Below, piece after piece: positions 26,286 through 35,650 of a DNA stretch of 64,000 bases. Both the position numbers and the translations under genes were made by a program. Origin of the DNA: Pseudomonas rhizosphaerae (lineage in GTDB: Bacteria; Pseudomonadota; Gammaproteobacteria; Pseudomonadales; Pseudomonadaceae); contig NZ_CP009533.1 in NCBI RefSeq assembly GCF_000761155.1, positions 1,550,001 through 1,614,000 on the forward strand, read 5' to 3'. The notes under the pieces were generated by a model. The model ran no database searches and had not been told where the DNA came from. It saw only the letters and a program-made list of their open reading frames with translations. Numbering within the stretch: the first letter of the stretch is position 1; each line of letters starts with the position of its first letter.

Positions 26286-27602
26286 ATGAAAGTTACTTCG
26301 CTGCCTGCGGATGATAAAAGCTGTGGATGGTTCCATCTGAGCTATCCACGCAAACCCGAACCTACTCACTCAGGGCATAGGAATGCTCACTGGGTCGTGG
26401 TGGGCGCGGGATTTACTGGCTTGGCGGCAGCGCGACAGTTAGCACTACGCTTTCCCGACGAAGAGATTGTGCTTGTTGAGGCTCAAGAGGTAGGTCTTGG
26501 CCCTTCTGGAAGGAATGCCGGCTTTGCCATCGATCTGCCTCATGATATTTCTGCGGAAGATTACATTGGCGATATTGAGCTCGCCAAAATCAGTCTTAAG
26601 CTGAACCTAGCAGGGCAATCCATCCTGAAGGATCTGGTAAGCCAGCACGCTATCGACTGTCAGTTGAAGGCGTGTGGGAAATACCAGGCTGCAGTCGAAG
26701 AACGTGGCATCTCAGTTTTGGAGGCTTATCGCAAGGGACTCGACAAGCTTGATCAGCCCTATCAAATGATTAGCGCCGATGAGCTACCTGATCATCTTGG
26801 GACACATTTCTATCGAAAGGCGCTTTACACCCCGGGTGCTGTATTGATCCAGCCCTCTGCTCTGGTGAAAGGTCTGGCAGACAGCCTTCCTTCGAATGTC
26901 ACTCTCTATGAGCGTACGCCGATCACGGATGTTGAGTACGGCACCAAAACGGTTTTGAAGCATGCACATGGCAGTATCACTGCCGACAAACTGGTGTTGG
27001 CCAATAACTCGTTCGGTATGCGCTTCGGTTTCTTACAAGGTCGTATGCTGCCTATCTACACCTACGGCAGTATCACTCGGCAGCTTACTGAAGATGAGCA
27101 ATCTGCCTTGGGCGGCAAACCCTTCTGGGGGGCCATCCCTGCGGATCCTTTCGGGACGACGGTAAGACGCACGCCTGACAACCGATTGCTCATTAGAAAT
27201 AGCTTCAGCTTCAATCCTGATGGACGCAGCAACCAGAAGTTTAACGATCGCTTCGTGCGTCGTCACAAAGCGTCATTCGATGTTCGTTTCCCAATGCTTC
27301 CTGACGTGAACTTCGAATACACCTGGGGCGGAGCGTTGGCAATGTCGCGCAACCATAACGGTTTCTTTGGCGAACTGGCTCCCAATGTCTACGGTGCCTT
27401 GGGCTGTAATGGGTTAGGGGTTACGCGAGGCACTATCACAGGTACGCTTCTCGCGGACTGGTTAGCGGGCGATCAGGATCCTTTGATCGATTATCTTTTA
27501 GGGGCTCCACGCCCCAATACTAACCCACCTCAACCCTTCCTTTCTATGGGTGTAAATATGAACTTAAAGTGGGGGCAGTACCGCGCTGGACGTGAGAGCT
27601 GA
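26286..27602 (+). CDS. FAD-dependent amine/amino-acid oxidase, third paralogue
   Basis: 438 residues from ATG 26286; upstream in-frame TTG 26271 and ATGs 26274 and 26280 are possible, and no strong ribosome site decides. ATG 26286 best matches the N-termini of the two other oxidases (each has a CGW motif). The FAD motif is VVGAGFTGLAAARQL, followed by PSGRNAGF. It is more distant from the two operon oxidases than they are from each other. It lies directly after the ProVWX-like genes, so oxidation or demethylation of the imported N-methyl compound is the likely role. Confidence 0.88.
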   Translation: MKVTSLPADDKSCGWFHLSYPRKPEPTHSGHRNAHWVVVGAGFTGLAAARQLALRFPDEEIVLVEAQEVGLGPSGRNAGFAIDLPHDISAEDYIGDIELAKISLKLNLAGQSILKDLVSQHAIDCQLKACGKYQAAVEERGISVLEAYRKGLDKLDQPYQMISADELPDHLGTHFYRKALYTPGAVLIQPSALVKGLADSLPSNVTLYERTPITDVEYGTKTVLKHAHGSITADKLVLANNSFGMRFGFLQGRMLPIYTYGSITRQLTEDEQSALGGKPFWGAIPADPFGTTVRRTPDNRLLIRNSFSFNPDGRSNQKFNDRFVRRHKASFDVRFPMLPDVNFEYTWGGALAMSRNHNGFFGELAPNVYGALGCNGLGVTRGTITGTLLADWLAGDQDPLIDYLLGAPRPNTNPPQPFLSMGVNMNLKWGQYRAGRES

Positions 27603-27715
27603 TAGCCGACTTTTGCCGTTAGCGAAAGTGTCAGGTCGTTGGCGGTGTGAGATTGCAAAGAGATCCGTTGTAATGCGGTCTATCAGCGGATGAACTGGAG
27701 AAGGATAAGCACGGA

Positions 27716-29044
27716 ATGAAAGATAGTATTGTTTCGATTGAAGACGTACCCCTTAGTGGGTTTCATCGACTCCTGACGATTAGATCAGCAGGTGGATCCT
27801 TCGTAGACGGATACGTCTTAAGCATTATTGGCGTCGCGTTGGTGCATATGTCCACCTCGTTGGCTCTAGACGATTTTTGGGAAGGGATGATTGCGGCTTC
27901 CGCGTTGATCGGCATCTTCTTTGGTGGCTTTCTGGGAGTATGGTTGACTGATGTATTAGGGAGAAAACGTCTCCTGTTTTTTGGGCCGACTTTATTTGTA
28001 GTCGCTTCATTGGCACAGTGTTGGGTAGATTCGGCACCGGTGCTATTTTTTCTCAGACTGGTTCTTGGGGTGGCTGTGGGTATCGAATACCCGGTTGCTA
28101 CATCATTGCTCGTTGAATTTTTGCCTAAAAAATATCGTGGCCCGAGGCTGGCAATGCTTACCATTCTGTGGTTCGCAGGGGCTGCAAGCGCCTACATTGT
28201 GGGGGAAGTCGCTTTCAGGATATGGGGCTCTGACATATGGCGCCTGGTGCTTGCGAGCGCGGCGGTGATTGGAGCGCTTTTGTTCCTGATTCGCTTAGGC
28301 ACCCCTGAGTCGCCTCGCTGGTTGCTCAGTAAGGGGCGAGACGCAGAGGCGGAGGCTGTGATCAAGAAAGTCTACGGAGTTAACTTTTCTCTGGCCAACC
28401 TACCGGAGCAATGTCAGGGCGAGAAAATAACAATCTGGAACCTATTGCACTCTGGGTATGGGAAGCGAATGCTTTTTGTCATCGTTTTCTGGACTTGCTC
28501 GGTCGTGCCGTTATTCGCGGTGTATGCATTCGCACCGAAGGTACTTGCAGCGCTTAACTTGAAAGGTGATATGGCATCGTTAGGATCCATAGCAATCACT
28601 TTGTTCTTTGTTGTAGGATGTTTCATCTCTGCCCAGATAATTAATTTGGTTGGTCGAAGGAACCTACTGATCTATAGCTCTCTTTGTTCTGTCCTCGCTT
28701 TGTTAGGGCTTGGATGGAGTCATACTGGATCAGGTTTTCTTATACTGTTTTTCTTCGCCATTTATGCATTGTTTATTGGAGGCGCTCAGGTACTCACGCT
28801 TGTTTATCCAAATTAATTATTTCCAACAGAGATCAGGGCGCTTGCTGTAGGGATAGGCACATCGCTATCTCGCATAGGAGCAGCAATTGGGACATACCTC
28901 GTTCCACTGTCGCTGAGCTCTCTTGGTATTGCCCAAACGATGTATGTAGCTGCAGGTGTAACGCTTGTCGGATTGGTCTTGGCATGTGTTCTTGCACCTG
29001 AAACTCGCTCGTTAAGCCTGCAGCAGGCGGCGTCACTAAATTAA
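27716..29044 (+). pseudogene. MFS transporter interrupted by one in-frame stop codon
   Basis: A 442-codon sugar-porter/AAHS-type major facilitator gene with about twelve membrane segments, GRKRLLFFGP in the conserved loop 2-3 and PESPRWLLSKGR after segment 6. The frame stops at TAA 28814-28816 and then continues in the same frame as LFPTEIRALAVG to a normal stop at 29042-29044. The conserved motif there is normally ELFPT, so a single G-to-T change of GAA to TAA explains the break. The first 366 residues lack the last two or three membrane segments and should not transport. The start ATG has GGAGAAGG upstream. A sequencing error is possible but looks less likely than a point mutation. Confidence 0.88.
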
Positions 29045-29103
29045 CCGGCAGCCGATTCAGCTAAGCCGTATGGGATCTTAAATTGACCATTGGAGGCTAC
29101 ACC

Positions 29104-30006
29104 ATGAACTTTGACGGCATCTTCACACCCGCCATCACTCCGTTGACGTCGGACGGTAAAATCGATCATCTCGCATTTGTCGAAGTGCTCGAATACCTCA
29201 TCGATTCAAAGGTGCATGGGGTCATCATTGGCGGCTCCACGGGCGAATATTATGCTCACTCGTCTGAAGAACGTATTGAGCTGGCCAAACGAGCGAAAGC
29301 CGTTATTGGCAATCGTTTGCCCCTGGTGATCGGTACGGGCGCGATTCGTACTGAAGACTCAGTGCATTTCGCCCAAGGTGCTCGGGAAATAAAAGCTGAC
29401 GCGATTTTGGTAGGTTCGCCGCCTTACGCACTTCCGACCCAGAACGAAATTGCAGCCCATGTGCTAGCCGTCGATCAAGCCGCCGGCCTGCCTATCATGC
29501 TTTATAACTATCCCGCACGAATGGGCGTAGCGATGGGTGACGATTTTTTCGACGCGGTAGCCGGCTGCAAAAACATTGTCGCGATCAAAGAAAGCTCTGG
29601 CGAAATGGCGCGGCTACACCGCTTGGCCACAGCTCATCCCTCTATCCAGATTTCCTGCGGCTGGGATGACCAAGCACTCGAATTTTTCGCTTGGGGCGCC
29701 CGCAGTTGGGTCTGTGCTGGATCCAATTTTATTCCTCGTGAGCATGTGGCGCTTTATGAAGCCTGCGTCCTTGAGAAAAACTTTGAAAAAGGTCGACGCA
29801 TCATGGGCGCGATATTGCCGCTCATGGATTTCCTCGAAACAGGCAAATTCGTGCAGTCCATTAAGTATGGAAGCGAGCTGAGTGGCCTTCACCCTGGCGG
29901 TGTCCGCGCCCCACTCAAAGGGTTGGAAGAATCTGAGAAGGCTGAACTCAAGGCGGTCGTGGCAACCCTTAAACAGAACGTAGCGAAAATTACTGGGGAG
30001 ATGTGA
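29104..30006 (+). CDS. DapA/NanA-family (dihydrodipicolinate synthase-like) aldolase or lyase
   Basis: 300-residue TIM-barrel class I aldolase-family protein. The Schiff-base lysine is K162 in VAIKESSG and the catalytic Tyr is Y136 in LYNYPARMG; the carboxylate-binding GGSTGE is at residues 43-48. Family members include dihydrodipicolinate synthase, N-acetylneuraminate lyase, 2-keto-3-deoxy acid aldolases and pyrroline-4-hydroxy-2-carboxylate deaminase. The pairing with an aldehyde dehydrogenase only 1 nt downstream recalls the hydroxyproline route (deaminase plus 2-oxoglutarate semialdehyde dehydrogenase). ATG 29104 has TGGAGG seven bases upstream. A biosynthetic dapA is unlikely in this setting. 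Confidence 0.88.
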   Translation: MNFDGIFTPAITPLTSDGKIDHLAFVEVLEYLIDSKVHGVIIGGSTGEYYAHSSEERIELAKRAKAVIGNRLPLVIGTGAIRTEDSVHFAQGAREIKADAILVGSPPYALPTQNEIAAHVLAVDQAAGLPIMLYNYPARMGVAMGDDFFDAVAGCKNIVAIKESSGEMARLHRLATAHPSIQISCGWDDQALEFFAWGARSWVCAGSNFIPREHVALYEACVLEKNFEKGRRIMGAILPLMDFLETGKFVQSIKYGSELSGLHPGGVRAPLKGLEESEKAELKAVVATLKQNVAKITGEM

Positions 30007-30007
30007 A

Positions 30008-31498
30008 ATGACAGAGTTGCTTAGCAAAGAAGCGTATCTAGAACTGGCGGGTAAGCTCAAATACCGCACCCAGGCATTCATTGACGGCAAATTCTGCAGT
30101 GCGAAATCTGGCAAAACATTCGCTACTGCCAATCCGGCAACCGGTGAGCATCTCGCTGATATAGCCGCATGCGATACCCAAGACGTTGACTTAGCAGTAT
30201 CCAGTGCAAAAGCTGCTTTCGAGGATGGCCGTTGGAGTTCTCTATCTCCAGCCTCTCGGAAATCGGTGTTGCTTGGGTTTGCCCAGTTGCTGGAAGACAA
30301 TGCCCATGAGTTGGCAGTGTTGGAAAGCCTGGACAGCGGCAAACCTATCCGGGAATGTCAGAACACTGACATTCCCGAGACCATCAATACCATTCGGTGG
30401 CACGCTGAGCTGGGCGACAAAATCTACGATGCAACGGCACCCGTGGGCTCTGGCGCCGTAACAATGGTTGTACGAGAGCCCATTGGTGTCGTAGGCCTCG
30501 TGTTGCCGTGGAACTTCCCTCTACTCATGCTTGCATGGAAAATCGGCCCCGCACTTGCCGCTGGGTGTTCGCTTGTCGTTAAACCTGCCGCAGAGACGAC
30601 GCTGAGCACTCTACGGGTGGCTGAACTAGCCTATAAGGCCGGTATCCCTGCGGGCGTGCTCAACATCGTCCCTGGCAGCGGCAAGGAGGCTGGTGAACCG
30701 ATAGGCCGCCATCCAGACATTGCCATGATCAGCTTTACTGGCTCAACAGACACGGGCCGCCGTTTCCTCAAATACTCAAGCGAATCCAACCTAAAACGGG
30801 TTGTTCTTGAGTGCGGAGGGAAGAATCCAGCGGTTGTGATGGACGACGTGGAAGACGTAGATCAGGTGGCGCAGCACGTAGTGAATGGCGCTTTCTGGAA
30901 TATGGGTGAGAACTGCTCGGCCTCCTCACGCCTAATTGTTCACAAGGACATCAAGGATGAGCTTATCAAGCGCATGGGCGTCCATTTGCGTGACTGGCAA
31001 ATGGGTGATCCGCTCGATCCAGACAACCGTCTAGGATCCATGATCAGCAAGGCTCATTTCGAGAAAGTTCGATCCTATATTGACCAGGCTACTGACGAAA
31101 AACTTGAGTTTCTGGTAGGTGGCGGTGTTGGCGATTCTATGTTCGTCTCCCCTACGATCATCAATGATGTAAAGCGTGACAGCAGGCTCTTTCAAGAAGA
31201 GATCTTTGGCCCTGTGCTGACGGTCACAACGTTTGAAAGCGTTGACGAAGCGATCGAGTTGGCCAATGACACTGCCTACGGTTTAGCAGCGTCCGCTTAC
31301 ACGGGAAACCTGCGCAATGCGCTAAAACTGTCGCGTGGTATTCGTGCAGGCATCGTCACCGTGAACTGCTTTGGTGAGGGTGACGCGTCGACGCCATTTG
31401 GGGGCTACAAGGAGTCGGGTTTCGGCGGGCGAGACAAATCGATTTGGGCGCACGATCAGTACACTGAAATTAAGACCATCTGGATTGATGCTTCGTAA
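30008..31498 (+). CDS. Aldehyde dehydrogenase (PuuC/BetB-like)
   Basis: 496 residues. The catalytic Glu is E268 (VVLECGGKN) and the catalytic Cys is C303 (MGENCSASSR); the cofactor motif is FTGSTDTG. Overall it resembles gamma-glutamyl-aminobutyraldehyde and betaine aldehyde dehydrogenases (VLPWNFPLLMLAWKIGPALAAGC), and is a different subfamily from the two operon enzymes. It follows the DapA-like gene with one base between stop and start, so they form an operon. It likely oxidises a semialdehyde produced by the DapA-like enzyme or by the FAD oxidase. Confidence 0.92.
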   Translation: MTELLSKEAYLELAGKLKYRTQAFIDGKFCSAKSGKTFATANPATGEHLADIAACDTQDVDLAVSSAKAAFEDGRWSSLSPASRKSVLLGFAQLLEDNAHELAVLESLDSGKPIRECQNTDIPETINTIRWHAELGDKIYDATAPVGSGAVTMVVREPIGVVGLVLPWNFPLLMLAWKIGPALAAGCSLVVKPAAETTLSTLRVAELAYKAGIPAGVLNIVPGSGKEAGEPIGRHPDIAMISFTGSTDTGRRFLKYSSESNLKRVVLECGGKNPAVVMDDVEDVDQVAQHVVNGAFWNMGENCSASSRLIVHKDIKDELIKRMGVHLRDWQMGDPLDPDNRLGSMISKAHFEKVRSYIDQATDEKLEFLVGGGVGDSMFVSPTIINDVKRDSRLFQEEIFGPVLTVTTFESVDEAIELANDTAYGLAASAYTGNLRNALKLSRGIRAGIVTVNCFGEGDASTPFGGYKESGFGGRDKSIWAHDQYTEIKTIWIDAS

Positions 31499-31596
31499 CG
31501 GACGCAGCTAAGCTGCTCCCTGCCACCACCGCGCCAGGTGGTAGGGCGCTTAGCGGACAAATGGTCTGACGGTCAATTTAAGATGAGGGCATTCCA

Positions 31597-32610
31597 TTGG
31601 TAGAACGGCGTATTTTCAGCAGCACCAACAGAGGCAAAAATCTAAGGTACCTTGATGACGTAGGAATTAAAGACCTACCTAACCTGAAGGTAGGATTTCT
31701 ATTGCTCGAAAACTTCTCACTCCCTTCTTTCACACAAGCGCTTGACACGTTGGTGACAGCGAATCTTATCCGCTCGAATTTGTATGAGTCGTCTACTTTT
31801 TCTATCGATGGCAAAGAGGTAATGAGTGATTTAGGCATCGTGATCAAACCCGATAATATTCTTTCAAGTTCCTCCCTGGATGCTTGCGCTCTTTTCGTTG
31901 TGTGTGGGGGGCTGCGCACTCCTCTGCGGGAAAGCCCTACAATGAAGGCTCTGTTGTTGAAAGCATCAGATAGAGACATCGCGCTGGGCGGTCTATGGAG
32001 TGGCGCTTGGTTTCTAGCCACAGCAGGCCTACTGGATGCTTACCAATGCGCTATCCATCCTGAACACCGCTTAGCGCTGGCTGAAGCAGCGCCGCTTAGC
32101 TCGGTCACCAGTGAAAGTCATGTAGTGGATCGCAATCGCTATACAGCCGCAAGCCCGCATGGCGCTTTCCACATGATTCTTGACTGGGTAGGAAGGTCGC
32201 ATGGTGCAGTCTTGGTGGAGGGCATTTCAGGCTTACTAGCGTTCGAGGCTTCTCGCTATCGCAGGTCAAATGCAACGCAACGCCCAAATATGACTGTACC
32301 GCTTAGGGAAGTGGTTAAGCTGATGGAGACCAACCTTGAGGAGCCATTGCAACTGGATCAAATCGCTCTGTATGTTGGTAAATCCCGCAGGCAGATCGAA
32401 AGAATGTTCAACACGCAGCTCAACACGACGCCATCGAAATATTATCTGGAGCTTCGAGTAACGGAGGGCCGTCGCTTACTCCAGCATTCGACGCTATCTA
32501 TCGTCCAGGTCGCAGTCACATGTGGGTTTGTCTCTCCCAGTCATTTTAGCAAATGCTACACAGGATATTTTGGGCATTCACCTTCGAAAGAGTTGCGGCT
32601 GGAGGTCTGA
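31597..32610 (+). CDS. GlxA-type AraC-family regulator 1
   Basis: 337 residues. An N-terminal DJ-1/PfpI-like amidotransferase-fold domain (KVGFLLLENFSLPSFTQAL, VVCGGLR) is followed by a C-terminal AraC helix-turn-helix pair (SRRQIERMF, then VQVAVTCGFVSPSHFSKCY). Members such as GbdR, CdhR and ArgR control catabolism of betaine, carnitine and amino acids in Pseudomonas. The annotated start is TTG with GAGGG upstream; a later start is possible because the first 30 residues are not conserved in regulator 2. It is downstream of the DapA-like/ALDH pair and probably regulates this or an adjacent catabolic block. Confidence 0.88.
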   Translation: MVERRIFSSTNRGKNLRYLDDVGIKDLPNLKVGFLLLENFSLPSFTQALDTLVTANLIRSNLYESSTFSIDGKEVMSDLGIVIKPDNILSSSSLDACALFVVCGGLRTPLRESPTMKALLLKASDRDIALGGLWSGAWFLATAGLLDAYQCAIHPEHRLALAEAAPLSSVTSESHVVDRNRYTAASPHGAFHMILDWVGRSHGAVLVEGISGLLAFEASRYRRSNATQRPNMTVPLREVVKLMETNLEEPLQLDQIALYVGKSRRQIERMFNTQLNTTPSKYYLELRVTEGRRLLQHSTLSIVQVAVTCGFVSPSHFSKCYTGYFGHSPSKELRLEV

Positions 32611-32875
32611 GTCATTCGTAAAGTAGTATCTGATAGATTATTCCGTCCCGGAGCACTTGCACTGAAATCAGTCGATGGCCAGTGCATACTAAAATATCGT
32701 TCCCAAGAAAACTAGTTTTGGCAAACCGAGATAATTTAGGCGATCCCATGCCGTATCAACTATCCTCGGTCTCTCTTCTGATCGTGCTTCCAACAATCCA
32801 TCATCAGTTATAACTTTCTTCACCGACACATCCCTTTTTAAAGTCACCATTGTGTCGTTAAGACGTAAAGCTTAT

Positions 32876-33802
32876 TTAGAGTTCAGGGGGTACCGTACGC
32901 CTTCGGGTAGCTGCCCAGCAAATCAGCGATCCGACAGTCACGAACATGGCGCCCTGCCAAAATTGCGTTGTCACCACTGCACCGAGCCATGCTGCAGCAA
33001 AGGCTGAAGAAAGCACTGGTGCAAAATAGGAAACGGTTGCTAGCAACGTCAGGTTCCCGCGTAGGATTCCAACATTCCAGAGTGCGTAGCCGCCTGCCAT
33101 CGATGTAGCTGCCGCGATTAGCTCTATAGTATTTCTGACAGTAAACAGTCCGATTTGCTGATCGCTAAACGCGTACTTTATCCATAGGGCGATTGCCGTA
33201 AGTGTAAAGAAAAAAGCAACCCCATTCTGACCACCAGCGTAACGTCTGGTCACGTTGCAATACAGCGCGAAAATAAGCGCTCCGCTAAGTGAAAGGCTAT
33301 AGCTAAGCGGATTTGAAGAAATGCGTTCAGCAATTTTCGATACTGCCAACCCGTCTCCGCTTACTACCCACAAGATTCCGAAAAGAGCACATGCTGATCC
33401 GGGCACGATGATCCAGCGAGCTTTTTGTCCATTCATTGCTATGGCAAGCATCACTGTGAGGCACGGCCATAGGTAGTTTACGACGCCGAGCTCAATGGCC
33501 TGAGCGTTGTCTTGGGCGTAACCCAACGAAAGCGATAAGCAGATCTCATAAGCTACGAACAAAGCGCTTCCTACTATCAGATAGGAGCGTGGCCATTGGC
33601 GGATGTGCGGTCGGCCTAGAAAGATGACCAGGAGAAATGCACCTAGGGTATACATGAGCGCAGCGCCGCCAAGGGGGCTAAAAAGCTGGCTTAAACTACG
33701 GATTAGCCCAGGAGCTGCACACCAGAGGGCAATGGCAAATAGTCCGCAGACCGTTGCCTTGGCTTCACTGTTCAATATCACCTCTACGACGAGGGTGTCC
33801 AC
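32876..33802 (-). CDS. yddG: YddG-like DMT-superfamily exporter, copy 2
   Basis: 308 residues with about ten membrane segments and the same landmarks as copy 1 at 6054: LWCAAPGLIRSLSQ, ELGVVNYLWPCLTV, NGQKARW, YALWNVGILRGN and FWQGA. The first dozen residues are extra, and an internal start (near NSEAKAT) is possible. It lies downstream of, and on the same strand as, GlxA-type regulator 2, although separated by about 245 nt. E. coli YddG exports aromatic amino acids and related compounds; here it may export an amino-acid-like pathway product. Confidence 0.85.
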   Translation of the reverse strand: MDTLVVEVILNSEAKATVCGLFAIALWCAAPGLIRSLSQLFSPLGGAALMYTLGAFLLVIFLGRPHIRQWPRSYLIVGSALFVAYEICLSLSLGYAQDNAQAIELGVVNYLWPCLTVMLAIAMNGQKARWIIVPGSACALFGILWVVSGDGLAVSKIAERISSNPLSYSLSLSGALIFALYCNVTRRYAGGQNGVAFFFTLTAIALWIKYAFSDQQIGLFTVRNTIELIAAATSMAGGYALWNVGILRGNLTLLATVSYFAPVLSSAFAAAWLGAVVTTQFWQGAMFVTVGSLICWAATRRRTVPPEL

Positions 33803-34046
33803 GCGAATTGCGATGTTCGATCCCCACGCTACGATTGACGGTACCGCTCTTTTGTACCTGGAGATTGCTTATTAACGACAGAAGCTTGCCTGTCATGGCT
33901 GGAGGCCGTGAAATGCAAGCGTTTGATGAGTGCATTCGCAATGTATTGCCGAAAATATGTCATTAGATGAATGAGCAGCGGCGCTGGTAGGAGGCGCTAG
34001 CTTGGGGTCTCCAACGCCACAATTAGAATCAGTTCCGCTGCCTCGA

Positions 34047-35063
34047 TCACACCTCATAGCGCTGTTCTTTTGAAGGCGGATAGCCAAAAAAGCTTCGATA
34101 GGACTTGCTAAAGTGTGGGCTGGAAACGAAACCACATGCGATAGCGACCTCAGTAATCGGCATGTTTGAGTTCTGAATAAGGCGGCGCGCTTCGGTTATT
34201 CGCAGACGCAAATAATATCGCTGTGGTGTGGTGCACAGCTGCTCACGGAACATCCGCTGGATCTGCCGTCTCGAGAGTTGAACACACTCTGCCAGCTGCT
34301 CGGGATCTAGAGATTCCTCTAGGTTTGCCTGCATCAGATGAATGATCTCGCGCAAGGGCGCAGTCAAATTCTGCTGGCCACCCGTATCAGGCTTGCGTGA
34401 ACGAGGTGGATCATAATTGAGTAGCTCAGCGATAGCGTCAGCCAGTTCTTGCCCACACTGCTTTTTGAGCCAGTCCACCATGACGTGGTAAGCGCCAATA
34501 GGCGTGGCTGCGGTGAGCCTGTCACGGTCAATAACAGCTGTGTCGGAAGTCACGCTCGCGTATGGAGAGCGCTCGGACAATGCAGAGCGTTGTTCCGGAT
34601 GAATAGCGCATCGGTATCCATCAAGCAGCCCGGCCTTTCCCAAATACCATGCCCCATTCCAAAGCCCCCCAAGGGCGATCGGCGTCTTGGAAAGCTTCTT
34701 CAGGAGGACTGTAAGCCAAGGCGGCGCTATCCTCGTCGTACGAAGACCTCCGCAAATGATCATCAAGTCCAGTTCCGCTATTCGTACGTCCGTAAGCGGA
34801 GTGTCCGGCCGAATCGAAATGGCTAGGTCGCTGACGACCTCAGCGCTATTACCCGAAAAAGTTCGGATTTTTACCGCGCCGGGGCTGATTATGTTGGCGG
34901 TGGACAGTACAGCTAAGGCCTGTGTAAAGCAGGGCAGAGAAAACCCATCAAGCAATAAAAAACCGATAACTGACGTTTTTTGGTTCGCGCGCTGGGGGGG
35001 AGAGCACTGCCGAGCATGCGGCCCTGCTGAGAGCACCGATTGTTTTGCTGTTTCTGTCAACAT
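34047..35063 (-). CDS. GlxA-type AraC-family regulator 2
   Basis: 338 residues; N-terminal DJ-1/PfpI-like domain (VIGFLLLDGFSLPCFTQAL, IICGGLR) and C-terminal AraC domain (SRRQIQRMF, TEVAIACGFVSSPHFSKSY). It is clearly paralogous to the regulator at 31597. The second in-frame ATG (35063) is preferred because AAGG lies about 8 nt upstream, while the ATG six bases earlier has none. It is probably one of the regulators of the quaternary-amine genes; the two regulators flank the second yddG-like gene in convergent orientation. Confidence 0.88.
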   Translation of the reverse strand: MLTETAKQSVLSAGPHARQCSPPQRANQKTSVIGFLLLDGFSLPCFTQALAVLSTANIISPGAVKIRTFSGNSAEVVSDLAISIRPDTPLTDVRIAELDLMIICGGLRTTRIAPPWLTVLLKKLSKTPIALGGLWNGAWYLGKAGLLDGYRCAIHPEQRSALSERSPYASVTSDTAVIDRDRLTAATPIGAYHVMVDWLKKQCGQELADAIAELLNYDPPRSRKPDTGGQQNLTAPLREIIHLMQANLEESLDPEQLAECVQLSRRQIQRMFREQLCTTPQRYYLRLRITEARRLIQNSNMPITEVAIACGFVSSPHFSKSYRSFFGYPPSKEQRYEV

Positions 35064-35545
35064 GGACATACCTTATTGACCAAGCTAGAGCAAATGCAGG
35101 CGATTCCAATTGATCCGACTCTGCAATGCTGGTCAGCCCCGTTGGCTGCACGATTCCTACTGGTGCGTTCAGTCTACGGGCAAGGCGGTAACTCAGAAAT
35201 CTACATTTTTGAAAGGCTTACGATGACGTGCGGTTATCAGCCGCTCCTAAGAAAGCTAGATGAGAAGCTTGCTACGATGCCAGTCGTCCTGTCTCGGTAC
35301 CCCTTCAACCACAGACGCAGGCCAGCTCTTGGATGTCTGAGATTGGTCGACGTCAGCATCATGGTGGCTATCGCGCTAGCACCGCATCTAGCCTTCCTAA
35401 TCATCTACGCATGGGCTGATTTTGAACGGATTAGTCGCGGTAGGTAAGAGGCGGATACGGAACCAAACAGCTTTCAAATCCAACGCAGGAATTCCCATAG
35501 TCATACGCAATCAAAGGGGGGTTGTACAGGTCGAAAGGATTCGAT
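35064..35545. other. Spacer with one small doubtful ORF
   Basis: No recognisable gene. A 74-codon plus-strand frame from ATG 35223 to 35447 ends in a hydrophobic stretch (VDVSIMVAIALAPHLAFLII) and could be a small membrane protein, but it has only a weak ribosome site and no family I know. Confidence 0.35.
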
Positions 35546-35650
35546 ATGTCTAGCCTCGCAGAATACCGCCGACTCGAACAGTAAATTGCCGAGCAGCGTT
35601 CCAAGCTTGAAAAGCTTCAAGGGGACGAAGGATGGCGTTCCATTTGAAGA
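35546..35650 (+). pseudogene. MvaT/H-NS-like gene remnant
   Basis: Starts with ATG and reads SSLAEYRRLEQ, like the intact MvaT-like protein at 37607 (SRLTEYRRLEQ), then hits TAA at 35582-35584. The same frame continues as IAEQRSKLEKL, again matching the coiled-coil start, before homology is lost at about 35630 where a hydrolase fragment begins. The upstream GGTCGAAAGGATTCGAT also resembles the leader of the intact copy. It is inactivated by a nonsense codon and a deletion. Confidence 0.75.

Noticed and set aside
35040..35447. 135-codon plus-strand frame overlapping regulator 2
   Set aside because: Its first part overlaps the start of a good gene on the other strand; only the last 74 codons could be considered and they lack support.
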